A stretch of DNA of 64,000 nt, taken from the NCBI RefSeq assembly GCF_001570585.1, contig NZ_BBXF01000001.1, positions 861,691 to 925,690 on the forward strand. The letters are read 5' to 3'. The stretch is from Herbidospora daliensis (GTDB lineage Bacteria > Actinomycetota > Actinomycetes > Streptosporangiales > Streptosporangiaceae). The notes under the pieces are model-generated. The model made no database searches, was not told where the DNA came from, and saw only the letters and a list, made by a program, of their open reading frames with translations. Made by a program: the position numbers and the translations under genes. This document shows, piece after piece, positions 40,745 through 49,867 of the stretch; within the stretch, counting starts at the first letter, position 1; each line of letters begins with the position of its first letter.

Positions 40745-43713
40745 GGTGGCCTCCCGAGTTTGCCGAGGCGCCGCATACCGGCGAGCAAGGCGGCGTGGCG
40801 GAGCTCCTTCAGGGCGCCGCGTAGTGTCTGGCCGGCCCGGTCGGGGCGTTCGCGTCGCCAGTGGTCGGCTTTCTGCTGGGCGTGGTCTTCGGGCTTCGGC
40901 TTTCCGGGCTCATGCGATGGCTTGCCGGTCTTCGGCTCCCCTTCCGGTTCCCGAGCCGAGCTCTCCGGGGCTTGACCCTCTTCCTCCGGTATACCGGCTT
41001 GGCCTGCGGTCACCGGAGCCTCGCTTTCGTGCTCCGACGCCTCGGCTTCGGTGTCATCGTGCGGCTTCGCGGTCCGGTCTTGGCCTTCTGACCTCCCCGT
41101 TCCGCGATCACCTACGGCCTTCTCGGCTTCGCGATCATCTGGTGACTCGCCCTCATCTTGTGGGCCCTCAGTAGTCACCTGACCCGACGGCTCTTCGGAG
41201 CCACCATCACCAGTTGGTTCCTCGACAGGGCGATCGCCCCGAAACTCATCGGAATCGCCCTCGCCCTGCTGTTCCCCGGTATCACCCTCACCTCTCGGCT
41301 CGGTTAGTCCTTCGTTTGGCGGTTGGCCGGTCTGGCCCTCGCCTTGAAGATTCCCGGCACCCCCTTGTGGCCTCTGCGCCTGGCTTGCCCCCTCGGATTC
41401 CACCGCCAGGCCAGCGCCCGGTGAATCCCCTGCCTGAACGTCGCCCTTCGGCTCCTCCGACTGACTTGCTCCCTCGAGCTCTTCCGCAAGGCCAACGCCC
41501 TGCGATCCCTCTGCCTGACGGTCGCCTTGCAGCTCCTCCGCCTGGGTTTCGCCCTGTAGCTCCTCCGCCTGGGTTTCGCCCTGTAGCTGCTCTGGTTGGG
41601 TCTCACCCTTGGGCTGATCGAAGCGGCCCTCGGTCTGAGCTTCCTCGGCGTCGTGCTCGTCGGTCAGTTCTTCCGTTGGGCCCTCATCTGGCGTCTTGTC
41701 AGCCTGGTTTCCTGGTCGTGGCGTCTCATCCACGCCTTCTGCTCCTGGCTGATCCGTCTGGCCTCCGCCTTGCCGCCCCTCAGCTCCGCCATCTCCTTTC
41801 GGCGTCGCAGGTCGGCCTTCTGCGCCTGAATCCTCCGCCTGGCCGCGGCTTTTGGGCTCCTCGGTGCGGCTCTCTTCTGCCGAGTGCTCAAGTCGGCCTT
41901 CCGCACCCGGCTCGTCGGCATGGGACACGCTTTTCGACGTCTCGCCGGGGCCTTCTTCCGTCTCGTCCTCTGCCCCGGTGCTCCCCCACTGGCCGCCGGT
42001 CTCGGGCTCGCCGGCACGGCTACCCTCTGCCGACTCCTCCGCATGACCTTCCGAGGCGGGCCGCTGGTCGCCGCCCGCTTGTTCCTCGGCGCGACTGTCC
42101 TCTACCTGGTCTTCCGGACCCGGACTCTCACCTTCTTGTTCGTCGCCGCGGCCGTCCTCTGCTTTGCCTTCCACGCCGGACCGCTGGTCGCCTTCATCCT
42201 CCGCGCGACCTCCTGTCGGCTCCGCTGCCCGCTCATCATGTGAGCTCTTGGCACCGGTTTCCGGGCGTTCGGTCTGGCCTTCCCCTGTCGTTTCCCCGGA
42301 CCGATTCCCCTCTGGCGACCGGCCTGCTTCGGCCTCCTGCCGAGTCTCATCGCGTTCGCCGTCGCCACTGGCCGACGGCTTTCGCTCGCTCTGCTCGCCA
42401 CGGCCGGAGCTCGGCGCGGTCACGCGCCTCACCGGCGGCCGCCGGGGAACGCTCTCTTTCTCAGCGCTCTTCTCTCGGCCAGTCTGGGCACCGGCAGCAG
42501 GCCGCTGTTCTTCGACCACAGTGCCGGTGAGCACGTCCCTCTCGTCGCCGCCATCGGCAGGCTGGCCAGCTTGGTCCGTCTCGGCCGCCTGTTCAGCTTC
42601 ACCAGGTCCGGCGTCATGCGCCTGATCAGTTTCGGCACCTTCATCGAGACGGTCGGCGTCGTTTGAAGCCTCGCTTCTAAGTGAGTCGCCACGCTCGGCG
42701 TCTTCACCGGCCTGACCCGCCCTTTCGCCGACGTGACCGGCAGTGGCCGCAGCCCCGGTGCTCTCCCCCACCTGCGTGGCGGCCCGGTTCGTCTCATCGG
42801 TCGCCTTCCCGGCAGGCTCGTCGGGTTCGTCTCTTGCCTGGCCCGCTCCTGCGCCGACGGTCTCACCCGTCTTGCCGGCTCCCGCACCGACTGTCTCGGC
42901 CGCATTCCCGGCCTCTGCGCCGACGTCACTGATCGCTCCGCCGACATCGCCAACTGCGTGACCCGTTCGCGAGCCCACCTCGCTCATCGCGTCGGTCGCG
43001 CCGGAACCAACGTCGCGATCTGCGCCCGAACCCACGTCGCCGACCGCTTCGCTCGCGCCAGTCCCCACGTCATGAACCGTTTCCCGTGCTCCGGAGCCCA
43101 CGTCGCTCACCGCGCGACCTGCGCCCGAACCCACATCGCCCACCGCACGACCCGCGCCCGAACCCACATCGCCCACCGCGCAACCCGCGCCCGAACCCAC
43201 GTCACTCACCGCACGACCCGCGCCCGAACCCACGTCACTCACCGCACGACCCGCGCCCGAACCCACGTCGCTGACCGCCTCGCCCGCTCCGGCTCCCACG
43301 TCGCGGACCGCGTCCCGTGCTCCCGAGCCCACGTCGCTGACGGCGCTGCCTGCTCCCTTGCCCAGTTCGCCGACCGCCTGGCCGGCGCCTCCGCCGATCG
43401 ATTCGGTCGCGTTGCCCAGGCCCCGGGTCAGGTTCTCCAGGATCTGTGGGTTGTGGTCCAGCGTCTGCAGAACATCGCCGACGATCTTGGCGACGTTGTC
43501 GAGCCGGACCTTGAGCATGGCCTGCGCCTGGACTCCCTTGATCCCCAGGTCCACCTCGCCCAGGCTCACGTCGGCTCCGACGTTGAGTTTCAGCAGGTCG
43601 AGGACCTCGGCGCTGACGCTGACGCGGGCTTTGAGGTCGGCGACCCGGAGGGTGATCTCGTCGACGCTGAGGTTCGGTACGTCGAGGAAGACGTCGGGGT
43701 CCTCGTCAGCCAC
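40741..43713 (-). CDS. Large repeat-rich protein: conserved N-terminal domain, 11-residue repeats, 9-residue repeats, acidic disordered region
   Basis: 990 residues. Residues 1-100 form a conserved-looking domain (PNLSVDEITLRVADLKARVSV...GEVDLGIKGVQAQAMLKVRL...LDHNPQILENL). Residues ~110-290 are an 11-residue repeat, consensus GAGRAVSDVGS, at least twelve units. The next ~580 residues are Glu/Gly/Gln/Ser-rich and include a 9-residue repeat (GETQAEELQ type, ~703-783). The last ~45 residues are basic (HWRRERPDRAGQTLRGALKELRHAALL). Eleven-residue repeats can make amphipathic helices on membranes or hydrophobic surfaces, as in LEA or lipid-coat proteins. The DNA is visibly less G+C rich than its neighbours. 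It overlaps the upstream SRPBCC gene by eight bases. Function not recognised. Confidence 0.78.
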   Translation of the reverse strand: MADEDPDVFLDVPNLSVDEITLRVADLKARVSVSAEVLDLLKLNVGADVSLGEVDLGIKGVQAQAMLKVRLDNVAKIVGDVLQTLDHNPQILENLTRGLGNATESIGGGAGQAVGELGKGAGSAVSDVGSGARDAVRDVGAGAGEAVSDVGSGAGRAVSDVGSGAGRAVSDVGSGAGCAVGDVGSGAGRAVGDVGSGAGRAVSDVGSGARETVHDVGTGASEAVGDVGSGADRDVGSGATDAMSEVGSRTGHAVGDVGGAISDVGAEAGNAAETVGAGAGKTGETVGAGAGQARDEPDEPAGKATDETNRAATQVGESTGAAATAGHVGERAGQAGEDAERGDSLRSEASNDADRLDEGAETDQAHDAGPGEAEQAAETDQAGQPADGGDERDVLTGTVVEEQRPAAGAQTGREKSAEKESVPRRPPVRRVTAPSSGRGEQSERKPSASGDGERDETRQEAEAGRSPEGNRSGETTGEGQTERPETGAKSSHDERAAEPTGGRAEDEGDQRSGVEGKAEDGRGDEQEGESPGPEDQVEDSRAEEQAGGDQRPASEGHAEESAEGSRAGEPETGGQWGSTGAEDETEEGPGETSKSVSHADEPGAEGRLEHSAEESRTEEPKSRGQAEDSGAEGRPATPKGDGGAEGRQGGGQTDQPGAEGVDETPRPGNQADKTPDEGPTEELTDEHDAEEAQTEGRFDQPKGETQPEQLQGETQAEELQGETQAEELQGDRQAEGSQGVGLAEELEGASQSEEPKGDVQAGDSPGAGLAVESEGASQAQRPQGGAGNLQGEGQTGQPPNEGLTEPRGEGDTGEQQGEGDSDEFRGDRPVEEPTGDGGSEEPSGQVTTEGPQDEGESPDDREAEKAVGDRGTGRSEGQDRTAKPHDDTEAEASEHESEAPVTAGQAGIPEEEGQAPESSAREPEGEPKTGKPSHEPGKPKPEDHAQQKADHWRRERPDRAGQTLRGALKELRHAALLAGMRRLGKLGRPP
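41365..41607 (-). repeat. 27-bp coding tandem repeat (nine units, 9 residues each)
   Basis: Nine consecutive units translate to variants of GETQAEELQ. Units 41554-41580 and 41527-41553 are nearly identical at DNA level; outer units are more diverged (GASQSEEPK, GAGLAVESE). The gradient suggests recent slippage in the centre. Confidence 0.8.
42844..43386 (-). repeat. 33-bp coding tandem repeat (11 residues each)
   Basis: Units of 33 bp encode GAGRAVSDVGS and variants. The core, about 43084-43281, is nearly identical between units at DNA level (GCCCGAACCCAC(A/G)TC on the plus strand). Flanking units have diverged (GARETVHDVGT, GATDAMSEVGS) and one has lost residues (GADRDVGS). Confidence 0.85.
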
Positions 43714-44731
43714 GTGCGCTCACCTGGCCCTCGGGGACTCTCTCCTCGTGGTCCTCCGGCTCCTCCGGTTCCTCTGATTCTTCCGGCTCCGCTGATTCTT
43801 CTCCCTCCTTCGGCGCCTCGGGTTCCTCTCCCGAACCGGGCGGGGGCGCCTCGGGGGCCTCGGTCGCCTGCTCCTTCTTCGGCTGCTCCTCGTCGGTCGG
43901 CGGTTGTGAGGTGACCTCGCCGTCGTGGATCTCGCCGCGCCAGCCCTGTACGTCGTCGGCGTGCAGGAGGGTCTGGTTCATCACCTGGCGGCGGAAGTGC
44001 TTCAGCTCCAGCCGGGCGCGGCGGCCCTGGGCGCGCCACAGGTTGCCGATGCGTTCGAACAGGCCTTGCGGGTGGTATTCCAGCACGACCAGGACCCGGG
44101 TCAGGTTCGGCGCCAGGCCGCTGAAGGTGACGGCGCCGTCGACGTGGCCCTTGGCTCCGTGGGAGCGCCAGACGATGTGGTCGTCGGGCACCTGGTCGAT
44201 GATGTCGGCCTGCCACGTGCGGTGGGACCAGAAGATCTGGGCCTTCCACGTCAGTTTGACGTCTTCGTCCTGGCTGACGCGTTCGACCTTCTTCATGAAC
44301 GACGGGAACTCCTCGAACTGCGTCCACTGGTTGTAGACGACTTCGAGGGGCGCGCCGATGTCGATCGACTCGACGATGTTGGTGACCTTCCGGTTGCCCT
44401 TGCCCTTGCCGCCCTTGCCGGTGAAGGCCTTGAACAGTTCGGTGACGCCCTTCACGCCGTGGCCGAGGCGCTTGAAGAAGCCTTCCTTCTTCTCCTCGCC
44501 GCCGCCTCCGTGCTCCTTCTTCTCGGCGCCGAAGCCGAGGTCGCTGAGACCGCTCTTCTCGCCGGTGGCGTATTCGGTGAGGCGGTCGGTGAGGTCGCCG
44601 ACCTTGCCCTTGATCTTGCCGGTCACCTTGCCGGTCAGTTTGGACGCGCCGCGCTTGCCGGCCGCGCCGATGATGCCGCCGACCTCTCTGCCGAGCCGGC
44701 CGAGGGGTGACGCCGTCTTCGTGTCCGTCAT
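43706..44731 (-). CDS. SRPBCC (START-like) protein with basic N-terminus and acidic tail
   Basis: 341 residues. The first ~115 are Gly/Lys-rich (GKVTGKIKGKVGDLTDRL, EKKEHGGGGEEKKEG, FTGKGGKGKGNRK). Residues ~118-235 are a SRPBCC/polyketide-cyclase-like domain: IVESIDIGAPLEVVYNQWTQ, FEEFPSFMKKVERV, FWSHRTWQADIIDQVPDDHIVWRS, FSGLAPNLTRVLVVLEYHPQG. The last ~70 are Pro/Glu-rich (PEESEEPEEPEDHEERVPEG). The fold binds lipids or other hydrophobic ligands. The ATG overlaps the stop of the upstream gene (ATGA) and the end overlaps the giant repeat protein. Proteins of this shape occur in Streptomyces gas-vesicle clusters (GvpZ-like, from memory), but no GvpA is present here. Confidence 0.82.
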   Translation of the reverse strand: MTDTKTASPLGRLGREVGGIIGAAGKRGASKLTGKVTGKIKGKVGDLTDRLTEYATGEKSGLSDLGFGAEKKEHGGGGEEKKEGFFKRLGHGVKGVTELFKAFTGKGGKGKGNRKVTNIVESIDIGAPLEVVYNQWTQFEEFPSFMKKVERVSQDEDVKLTWKAQIFWSHRTWQADIIDQVPDDHIVWRSHGAKGHVDGAVTFSGLAPNLTRVLVVLEYHPQGLFERIGNLWRAQGRRARLELKHFRRQVMNQTLLHADDVQGWRGEIHDGEVTSQPPTDEEQPKKEQATEAPEAPPPGSGEEPEAPKEGEESAEPEESEEPEEPEDHEERVPEGQVSARG

Positions 44732-45099
44732 GAGTCCTCCCCATTGGAGTTCTGCTCCGTGGAGGTCTTCTCTGCGGTCTTCGTCTTGGTGCCGAGCGGG
44801 CTGCGCAGCCGCTCCGCCTTGTCGTGGATGCGGTCGCTGAGCTGGTTGATCGGGCCGGTGGTCGCCGCGGTGGCGGCGGCGCGGCCGGCCTCCATGAGGT
44901 CGGTCTGCAGCTTTCCGGCGAGCTCTTCGAGTTCGGGCGAGCCGAGGCTCTTGAGGCCCTTGCCCAGCAGGCTCTTGGGCCGGAGCGCTCCGGCGAGGCC
45001 CCCGACGGCGACGGCGGTCGCGAGCGCGAGTTTGTGGTTGCGCCCGAAGTAGTAACCGAGGGCGATGCCCACCGCGAGTTTGGCCTGACTTGGCTTCAT
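44728..45099 (-). CDS. Small membrane-associated protein, first gene of the repeat-protein operon
   Basis: 123 residues. MKPSQAKLAVGIALGYYFGRN is followed by a hydrophobic stretch (LALATAVAVGGLAGAL) that may span or line the membrane. A helical amphipathic part follows (SPELEELAGKLQTDLMEAGRAAATAAT) and then a hydrophilic Lys/Thr/Glu tail. No family is certain; it recalls the small membrane protein next to the SRPBCC gene in Streptomyces gas-vesicle clusters (GvpY-like, inference). AAGGGGG precedes the ATG. It is the first gene of four translationally coupled genes. Confidence 0.72.
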   Translation of the reverse strand: MKPSQAKLAVGIALGYYFGRNHKLALATAVAVGGLAGALRPKSLLGKGLKSLGSPELEELAGKLQTDLMEAGRAAATAATTGPINQLSDRIHDKAERLRSPLGTKTKTAEKTSTEQNSNGEDS

Positions 45100-45164
45100 C
45101 ACTGTCCCCCTTCCGGAATTCCCCTCCCCGGAAAGCGGACAGTGCATCTCAAGAGCAGGCCAAA

Positions 45165-45917
45165 TTAGTCGAAAGGCGACAAATCGGGGCGTTTGGGGGT
45201 GACGTTGTCGCCCGACGAGGTGCCGCGCAGCCGCCGCAGCAACCAGGGGGCCAGGTGTTCGCGCAGCCATTCGGCGTCTTCGCGGCGCTTCACCCGGGGG
45301 TCGACCTTGTCGCGGGGCGGCCAGGTGAACCGCCATTCCTGTCCTGGTACGCCCAGCACGTCGAGCACCTTGGCCGCGACCAGACGGTGGCCGTGCTCGT
45401 TCATGTGGAGCCGGTCGTCGCTCCAGGCCCGCCAGTCGCGCAGGCCCTGCATCGACCACTGGTCGACCAGGTGGCAACCGTGGAGGTCGGCGATCGAGCG
45501 GACGTGCAGGAAGAAGGTGGCGAACGTGCCGCGGGCCCGGCGCATGATCGGGGTGTCGCGCGGGTCGACGCCGGTGAAGACGACCACCTCGGCGCCGGTC
45601 TCGCGCAGCGCCCTGACCGCCCCGGCGAAGGTCTTGGCCATCTGGTCGGGGTCGCTGCCCGGCCGCAGCAGGTCGTTGCCGCCGGCGCAGAAGCTGACCA
45701 GGTCGGGACGCATCTCGATCGCCCTCGGCACCTGTTCGGCCACGACCTGGTCGAGCAGGCGGCCGCGGACCGCGAGGTTGGCGTACGTGAAAGAGGGGTT
45801 CTGGACGGCCAGGGTCTCGGCGACCCGGTCGGCCCAGCCACGATAGGAACCGTTCACGCCCGGGTCGTTGAGGCCCTCGGTGAAACTGTCGCCGAGGGCG
45901 ACGAACGACCCGTACAT
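45165..45917 (-). CDS. SGNH/GDSL-family hydrolase
   Basis: 250 residues. Block I GDSFTEGL holds the nucleophile serine. ANLAVRG supplies the glycine, CAGGNDLL the asparagine, and SDDRLHMNEHGH the Asp-x-x-His pair. All four SGNH positions are present, so it should hydrolyse an ester or acetyl group. No signal peptide, so it probably acts in the cytoplasm. The C-terminal tail is basic (RVKRREDAEWLREHLAPWLLRRLRG). Its ATG begins one base after the aroQ stop codon, so it is the last gene of the aro operon, though its role there is unclear. Confidence 0.9.
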   Translation of the reverse strand: MYGSFVALGDSFTEGLNDPGVNGSYRGWADRVAETLAVQNPSFTYANLAVRGRLLDQVVAEQVPRAIEMRPDLVSFCAGGNDLLRPGSDPDQMAKTFAGAVRALRETGAEVVVFTGVDPRDTPIMRRARGTFATFFLHVRSIADLHGCHLVDQWSMQGLRDWRAWSDDRLHMNEHGHRLVAAKVLDVLGVPGQEWRFTWPPRDKVDPRVKRREDAEWLREHLAPWLLRRLRGTSSGDNVTPKRPDLSPFD

Positions 45918-45918
45918 C

Positions 45919-46347
45919 TCACATCTCCGCGATGGCCCTCAGGGCCAGGACATAGGACTGGACGCCGAAACCGGCGATGGTGCCGTTGGCGACGGCCGCC
46001 ACGACCGAGGTGTGCCGGAACTCCTCCCGGGCGGCCGGGTTGGAGATGTGCACCTCGATCAGCGGCGCGGTGCGCTGGGCGAGCGCGTCGCGCAGCGCGT
46101 AGCTGTAGTGGGTGAACGCCGCCGGGTTGAGGATCACGGGGGTGCGGGAGTCGGCGGCGCCGTGGATCCAGCGCACCATCTCGGCCTCGTCGTCGGTCTG
46201 CCGCACCTCGACCGACAGGCCCAGGTCGCGACCGGCGGTCTCGCAGATCAGCACCAGGTCCTTGAACGTCGTGGCGCCGTAGACGTCGGGTTCGCGGGTG
46301 CCCAGCCGGCCCAGGTTGGGGCCGTTCAGCACCAGGACGTCACGCAT
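45919..46347 (-). CDS. aroQ: Type II 3-dehydroquinate dehydratase
   Basis: 142 residues, normal for type II enzymes. [19 protein letters not shown] includes the catalytic tyrosine and arginine region, [16 protein letters not shown] the Asn/Ala loop and the conserved histidine region, and [16 protein letters not shown] the histidine. It should dehydrate 3-dehydroquinate to 3-dehydroshikimate, step three of the shikimate pathway, as a cytosolic dodecamer. The start overlaps aroB by eight bases. Order aroC-aroK-aroB-aroQ is the usual actinobacterial block. Confidence 0.96.
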   Translation of the reverse strand: MRDVLVLNGPNLGRLGTREPDVYGATTFKDLVLICETAGRDLGLSVEVRQTDDEAEMVRWIHGAADSRTPVILNPAAFTHYSYALRDALAQRTAPLIEVHISNPAAREEFRHTSVVAAVANGTIAGFGVQSYVLALRAIAEM

Positions 46348-47422
46348 GGGGGCCTCCGCTCACCGCCTGGTAGGCGGCCTCCAGCAACTCCTCGGACGGA
46401 TCTTCGAGCCGGGACGGCTCGGCCAGCCCGTCGAGCACGACGAACCGGAGCTTGGCCCCCCGGGCCTTCTTGTCGATCTTCATGTGCTCACGCAACCGGG
46501 GCCAGGCGTCTTCACGGTAAACCGTGGGCAGACCGACCGAGGTCAGAATCGAACGGGTGCGCGCCACCAGGTCGGCCCGCCCGGCCAGGCGGCCGAGTTC
46601 GGCGGCGTACACGAGGCCGATCGCGACCGCCTCGCCGTGGCGGATGGTGTAGTTCTCCACCCGCTCGATGGCGTGGGCCAGGGTGTGGCCGTAGTTGAGG
46701 ATCTCGCGCAGCCCGCTCTCCTTCAGGTCGGCGCCGACGACGTCGGCCTTGACCTGGATCTTGCGCTCGATCAGCTCGCGGGTGTGCGCGCCCTCGGGGT
46801 GGCGGGCCGCCTCGGGGTCGGCCTCGACCAGCCGGAGGATCTCGGGGTCGGCGATGAACCCGCCCTTGATCGTCTCGGCCAGCCCGGCGACGTAGTCGTC
46901 GCGCGGCACGCCCACCAGCGTCGCGAGGTCGCAGAGCACGCCCGCCGGGGGGTGGAACGACCCGACGAGGTTCTTGCCCTCGGGGGTGTTGATGCCGGTC
47001 TTGCCGCCGACGGCGGCGTCGACCATGGCCAGCAGCGTGGTCGGGACCTGCACGACCCGCACCCCGCGCAGCCACGTCGCGGCCGCGAACCCGGCCAGGT
47101 CGGTGGTGGCCCCGCCGCCCACGCCGACGACGACGTCGGTGCGGGTCATGCCGTGGCGGCCGAACGCCGACCAGAGCGAGGAGAGCACGTGGACGTCCTT
47201 GGCCGCCTCGGCGTCGGGCACCGGGATCGCCAGCACGTCGTAACCGGCCTTCTCCAGCACGCCCGTCACCGGGCCCGCGAGCTCGGGCAGCGTGACCGGG
47301 TGGACGACGGCGACCGTGCGGGCCTGCTCGCCGACCAGGCCGGGCAGCTCGCCCAGGACGCCGGTGCCGACGACGACGTCGTAGGGGCTGTCGCCGAAGA
47401 CGGGGATGCGGGTGACGGTCAC
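46340..47422 (-). CDS. aroB: 3-dehydroquinate synthase
   Basis: 360 residues. [22 protein letters not shown] is the NAD-binding glycine loop; [29 protein letters not shown] and the metal ligand region [20 protein letters not shown] and [10 protein letters not shown] are all present. It should convert DAHP to 3-dehydroquinate with NAD+ and a divalent metal. The GTG start overlaps the aroK stop codon (GTGA), so the two are translationally coupled. Confidence 0.97.
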   Translation of the reverse strand: MTVTRIPVFGDSPYDVVVGTGVLGELPGLVGEQARTVAVVHPVTLPELAGPVTGVLEKAGYDVLAIPVPDAEAAKDVHVLSSLWSAFGRHGMTRTDVVVGVGGGATTDLAGFAAATWLRGVRVVQVPTTLLAMVDAAVGGKTGINTPEGKNLVGSFHPPAGVLCDLATLVGVPRDDYVAGLAETIKGGFIADPEILRLVEADPEAARHPEGAHTRELIERKIQVKADVVGADLKESGLREILNYGHTLAHAIERVENYTIRHGEAVAIGLVYAAELGRLAGRADLVARTRSILTSVGLPTVYREDAWPRLREHMKIDKKARGAKLRFVVLDGLAEPSRLEDPSEELLEAAYQAVSGGPHA

Positions 47423-47928
47423 TCGGCCTCCGGCTTGAGCTCGGCCACGATGTGGTCGGCGACCACGTCGGCCTCCAGGTCGTCGGTGGGGACGGTGAGG
47501 ACCGCGAGGTTCTCGTACAGGGGACGGCGTTCTTCCATCAGCTTGCGCAGCTGGCTGCGGGGGTTCAGCACCAGCAGCGGGCGGGCCGAGGTCAGGCCGA
47601 TGCGCTTGACCGCCTGGTCGAGGCCGACCTTCAGGTAGACCACCGTGTGCCCGGCGAGCAGCTCGCGGGTGGCGGGGTCGAGGATCGAGCCGCCGCCGAG
47701 CGACAACACGCCGTCGTGCTCGGCCAGCGCCGTGGCGACGGCGGCCGCTTCGAGCGCGCGGAACGCCTCTTCGCCGTCTTCGACGAAGATGTCGCCGATC
47801 GGCTTGCCCGCCACCTGCTCGACGTCGGCGTCGGTGTCGCGGAAGCCGACGCCGAGGCGTTCGGCCAGGAACTCGCCGGTGGTCGACTTGCCGGACCCCG
47901 GCGGGCCGATCAGCACCACGACAGGCAT
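47419..47928 (-). CDS. aroK: Shikimate kinase
   Basis: 169 residues. Walker [10 protein letters not shown], shikimate-binding DTDADVEQ and [11 protein letters not shown], and the lid region LTSARPLL are present. It should phosphorylate shikimate with ATP to shikimate 3-phosphate. ATG with GGGGGAG five bases upstream. It starts 11 bases after the aroC stop and overlaps aroB. Confidence 0.96.
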   Translation of the reverse strand: MPVVVLIGPPGSGKSTTGEFLAERLGVGFRDTDADVEQVAGKPIGDIFVEDGEEAFRALEAAAVATALAEHDGVLSLGGGSILDPATRELLAGHTVVYLKVGLDQAVKRIGLTSARPLLVLNPRSQLRKLMEERRPLYENLAVLTVPTDDLEADVVADHIVAELKPEAE

Positions 47929-47939
47929 GGTCGCTCCCC

Positions 47940-49118
47940 CTACTTGATGATCAGCGAGGACAGGTAGCCGGCGACGTTGCGGGCCACCTCCTCGACGGAG
48001 TCGCCGCCGAACTTCTCGGTGGCGGCGTCGGCCAGCACCAGCGCGACCATCGCCTCGGCGACGATCGCGGCGGCCGGCACGGCGCACACGTCGGAGCGCT
48101 CGTGGTGGGCCTTGGCGGCCTCGCCCGTGACGACGTCGATGGTCGCCAGCGCCCTCGGCACGGTCGAGATCGGCTTCATGGCGGCGCTGACCCGCAGCGG
48201 CTCGCCGTTGGTCATGCCGCCCTCGACGCCGCCGGCCCGGTTGGTGATGCGCCGGACGCCGCCGTCGGTGTTCTCGATCTCGTCGTGGGCGCGCGACCCG
48301 GGACGGCGCGCGGTCTCGAAGCCGTCGCCGACGCCGACGCCCTTGATCGCCTGGATGCCCATGAGGGCGGCGGCGAGGCGCGCGTCGAGGCGGCGGTCCC
48401 AGTGGGTGTAGCTGCCCAGGCCCGGCGGCAGGCCGTAGGCGACGACCTCGACGACGCCGCCGAGGGTGTCGCCTTCCTTGTGGGCCTTGTCGATCTCGGC
48501 GACCATCGCGGCGCTGCCCTCGGGGTCGAAGCAGCGGACCGGGTCGTCGTCGATGCGGGCGAGGTCGGCGGGGGCCGGCAGCTCGGCCGACGGGGTCACG
48601 GCCGACCCGATCGACACGACGTGGCTGACGATCTCGACGCCGAGGGCCTGCTTGAGGAAGTTCTTGGCGACCTGCCCGAGCGCGACGCGGGCGGCCGTCT
48701 CGCGGGCGCTGGCCCGGTCGAGGACGGGCCGGGCGTCGTCGAAGCCGTATTTCTGCATGCCGGCCAGGTCGGCGTGGCCGGGCCGGGGCCGCGACCGGGG
48801 CGCGTTGCGGGCGAGCCCTTCGAGGACGGCGGGGTCGACCGGGTCGGCCGCCATCACCTGCTCCCACTTGGGCCATTCGGTGTTGCCGACGCGGATGGCG
48901 ACCGGCGAGCCGAGGGTGCGGCCGTGGCGGACGCCGCCCGAGATGGTCAGTTCGTCTTGCTCGAACTTCATGCGGGCGCCGCGCCCGTAGCCGAGACGCC
49001 GGCGGCGCAGCGCCTCCTCGAGCTCGGATGTGGTGATCTCCACCCCAGCGGGCAGGCCCTCGAGGATCGCGATGAGTTCGGGGCCGTGGGACTCCCCGGC
49101 GGTCAACCAGCGCAGCAT
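47940..49118 (-). CDS. aroC: Chorismate synthase
   Basis: 392 residues. [21 protein letters not shown] is the conserved N-terminus, [19 protein letters not shown] the central FMN/EPSP region, [14 protein letters not shown] and [24 protein letters not shown] the other family blocks. It should make chorismate from EPSP with reduced FMN, the last shikimate-pathway step. It is the first gene of the aro operon. AAGACT lies seven bases before the ATG with no Shine-Dalgarno, so a leaderless start is possible. Confidence 0.97.
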   Translation of the reverse strand: MLRWLTAGESHGPELIAILEGLPAGVEITTSELEEALRRRRLGYGRGARMKFEQDELTISGGVRHGRTLGSPVAIRVGNTEWPKWEQVMAADPVDPAVLEGLARNAPRSRPRPGHADLAGMQKYGFDDARPVLDRASARETAARVALGQVAKNFLKQALGVEIVSHVVSIGSAVTPSAELPAPADLARIDDDPVRCFDPEGSAAMVAEIDKAHKEGDTLGGVVEVVAYGLPPGLGSYTHWDRRLDARLAAALMGIQAIKGVGVGDGFETARRPGSRAHDEIENTDGGVRRITNRAGGVEGGMTNGEPLRVSAAMKPISTVPRALATIDVVTGEAAKAHHERSDVCAVPAAAIVAEAMVALVLADAATEKFGGDSVEEVARNVAGYLSSLIIK

Positions 49119-49143
49119 GGGACCAAGTCTTTCAGATGTGCGG

Positions 49144-49803
49144 TTAAGCTCCCGCCAGCAGTGCCGCCAGCGCGCCCGCGATCATAGCGGGGCCGAAGGG
49201 GAACTCGCTGGTCCGGGTGCCTTTTCGGGCGATAAGCAGCCCTAATGCCCACAGCCCGCCGAGCAGCTGCCCGCCCACCCCGGCGATGATGACGGCGTCG
49301 ACGCCGACTGCCCCGGCAACGAGCCCGACGAGCCCGGCCAGTTTGACGTCGCCGAACCCGATGCCCGACGGCCGTCCGAACCACAGGATCAGGTAGATCC
49401 CGGCCATCGCCAGCCCGCAGGCGGCGGCGACCAGCAGGCGCCCGGTGGGGGCGAGGGCGATCAGCAGCACCGGGTAGGCGGGCAGGGTGACGACGTCGGG
49501 CAGCCGCCAGGTCCGCAGGTCGGTGACCGTGAGCACGACCCCGGCCCAGGCGGCCAGCAGGAAGGCGGGGATCAGCGCGGGGGTCTCGGCGTAGCGCCAC
49601 GCGAGGACCCCGAACAGCAGGCCGGTGATCGCCTCGACGACGAAGGGCCTTCGCGGGACGGGCACGACCGTGATGGCGTGGCGTAACGCGGCGCGGGCCT
49701 CTTCGCGCGCGTCGTCGGGGTCGGGGCCGAAACCCGCGGCGAGTTCGCGCGCGTAACGGCCGACGACGACGCCGAGCAGCGCGAGCAGCCCCCAAGACGA
49801 CAC
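49144..49803 (-). CDS. Prepilin peptidase (A24 family), short form
   Basis: 219 residues with about six membrane helices. The two catalytic aspartates lie in [11 protein letters not shown] and [10 protein letters not shown], as in type IV prepilin peptidases. The N-terminal CxxC methylase domain is absent, so this is the short, peptidase-only form common in actinobacteria. It should cleave prepilin-like leader peptides at the membrane; a Tad pilus is the usual client, but no pilus genes are present here. GTG with TAGGGT seven bases upstream (leaderless). It sits between aroC and an SseB gene, a common actinobacterial arrangement. Confidence 0.92.
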   Translation of the reverse strand: MSSWGLLALLGVVVGRYARELAAGFGPDPDDAREEARAALRHAITVVPVPRRPFVVEAITGLLFGVLAWRYAETPALIPAFLLAAWAGVVLTVTDLRTWRLPDVVTLPAYPVLLIALAPTGRLLVAAACGLAMAGIYLILWFGRPSGIGFGDVKLAGLVGLVAGAVGVDAVIIAGVGGQLLGGLWALGLLIARKGTRTSEFPFGPAMIAGALAALLAGA

Positions 49804-49810
49804 GCGGCCG

Positions 49811-49816
49811 ACCCTA
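49811..49816 (-). promoter_or_regulatory. -10 box TAGGGT of leaderless prepilin peptidase gene
   Basis: Seven bases before the GTG on the minus strand. Confidence 0.6.
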
Positions 49817-49867
49817 ACCGCTCCTCGGCCCGCACGGTCCTGATGCGTGTTACGGGTGTGGAAATCC

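Noticed and set aside
41214-42530. Open frame on the plus strand opposite the large repeat protein
   Set aside because: Arg/Pro/Leu-rich shadow. The minus strand has a conserved N-terminal domain and translational coupling on both sides.
42844-43386. Regular 33-bp repeats that could be read as a CRISPR array
   Set aside because: The repeats are contiguous without unique spacers, keep one open reading frame across all units, and encode an 11-residue repeat.
40502-45099. Gas-vesicle cluster
   Set aside because: No GvpA, GvpF/L, GvpG, GvpJ, GvpK or GvpO sequence seen; only a loose resemblance to accessory genes remains.
49144-49803. Part of a type IV/Tad pilus locus
   Set aside because: No pilin, ATPase or Tad genes are nearby; the gene sits between aroC and an SseB gene, as is common.
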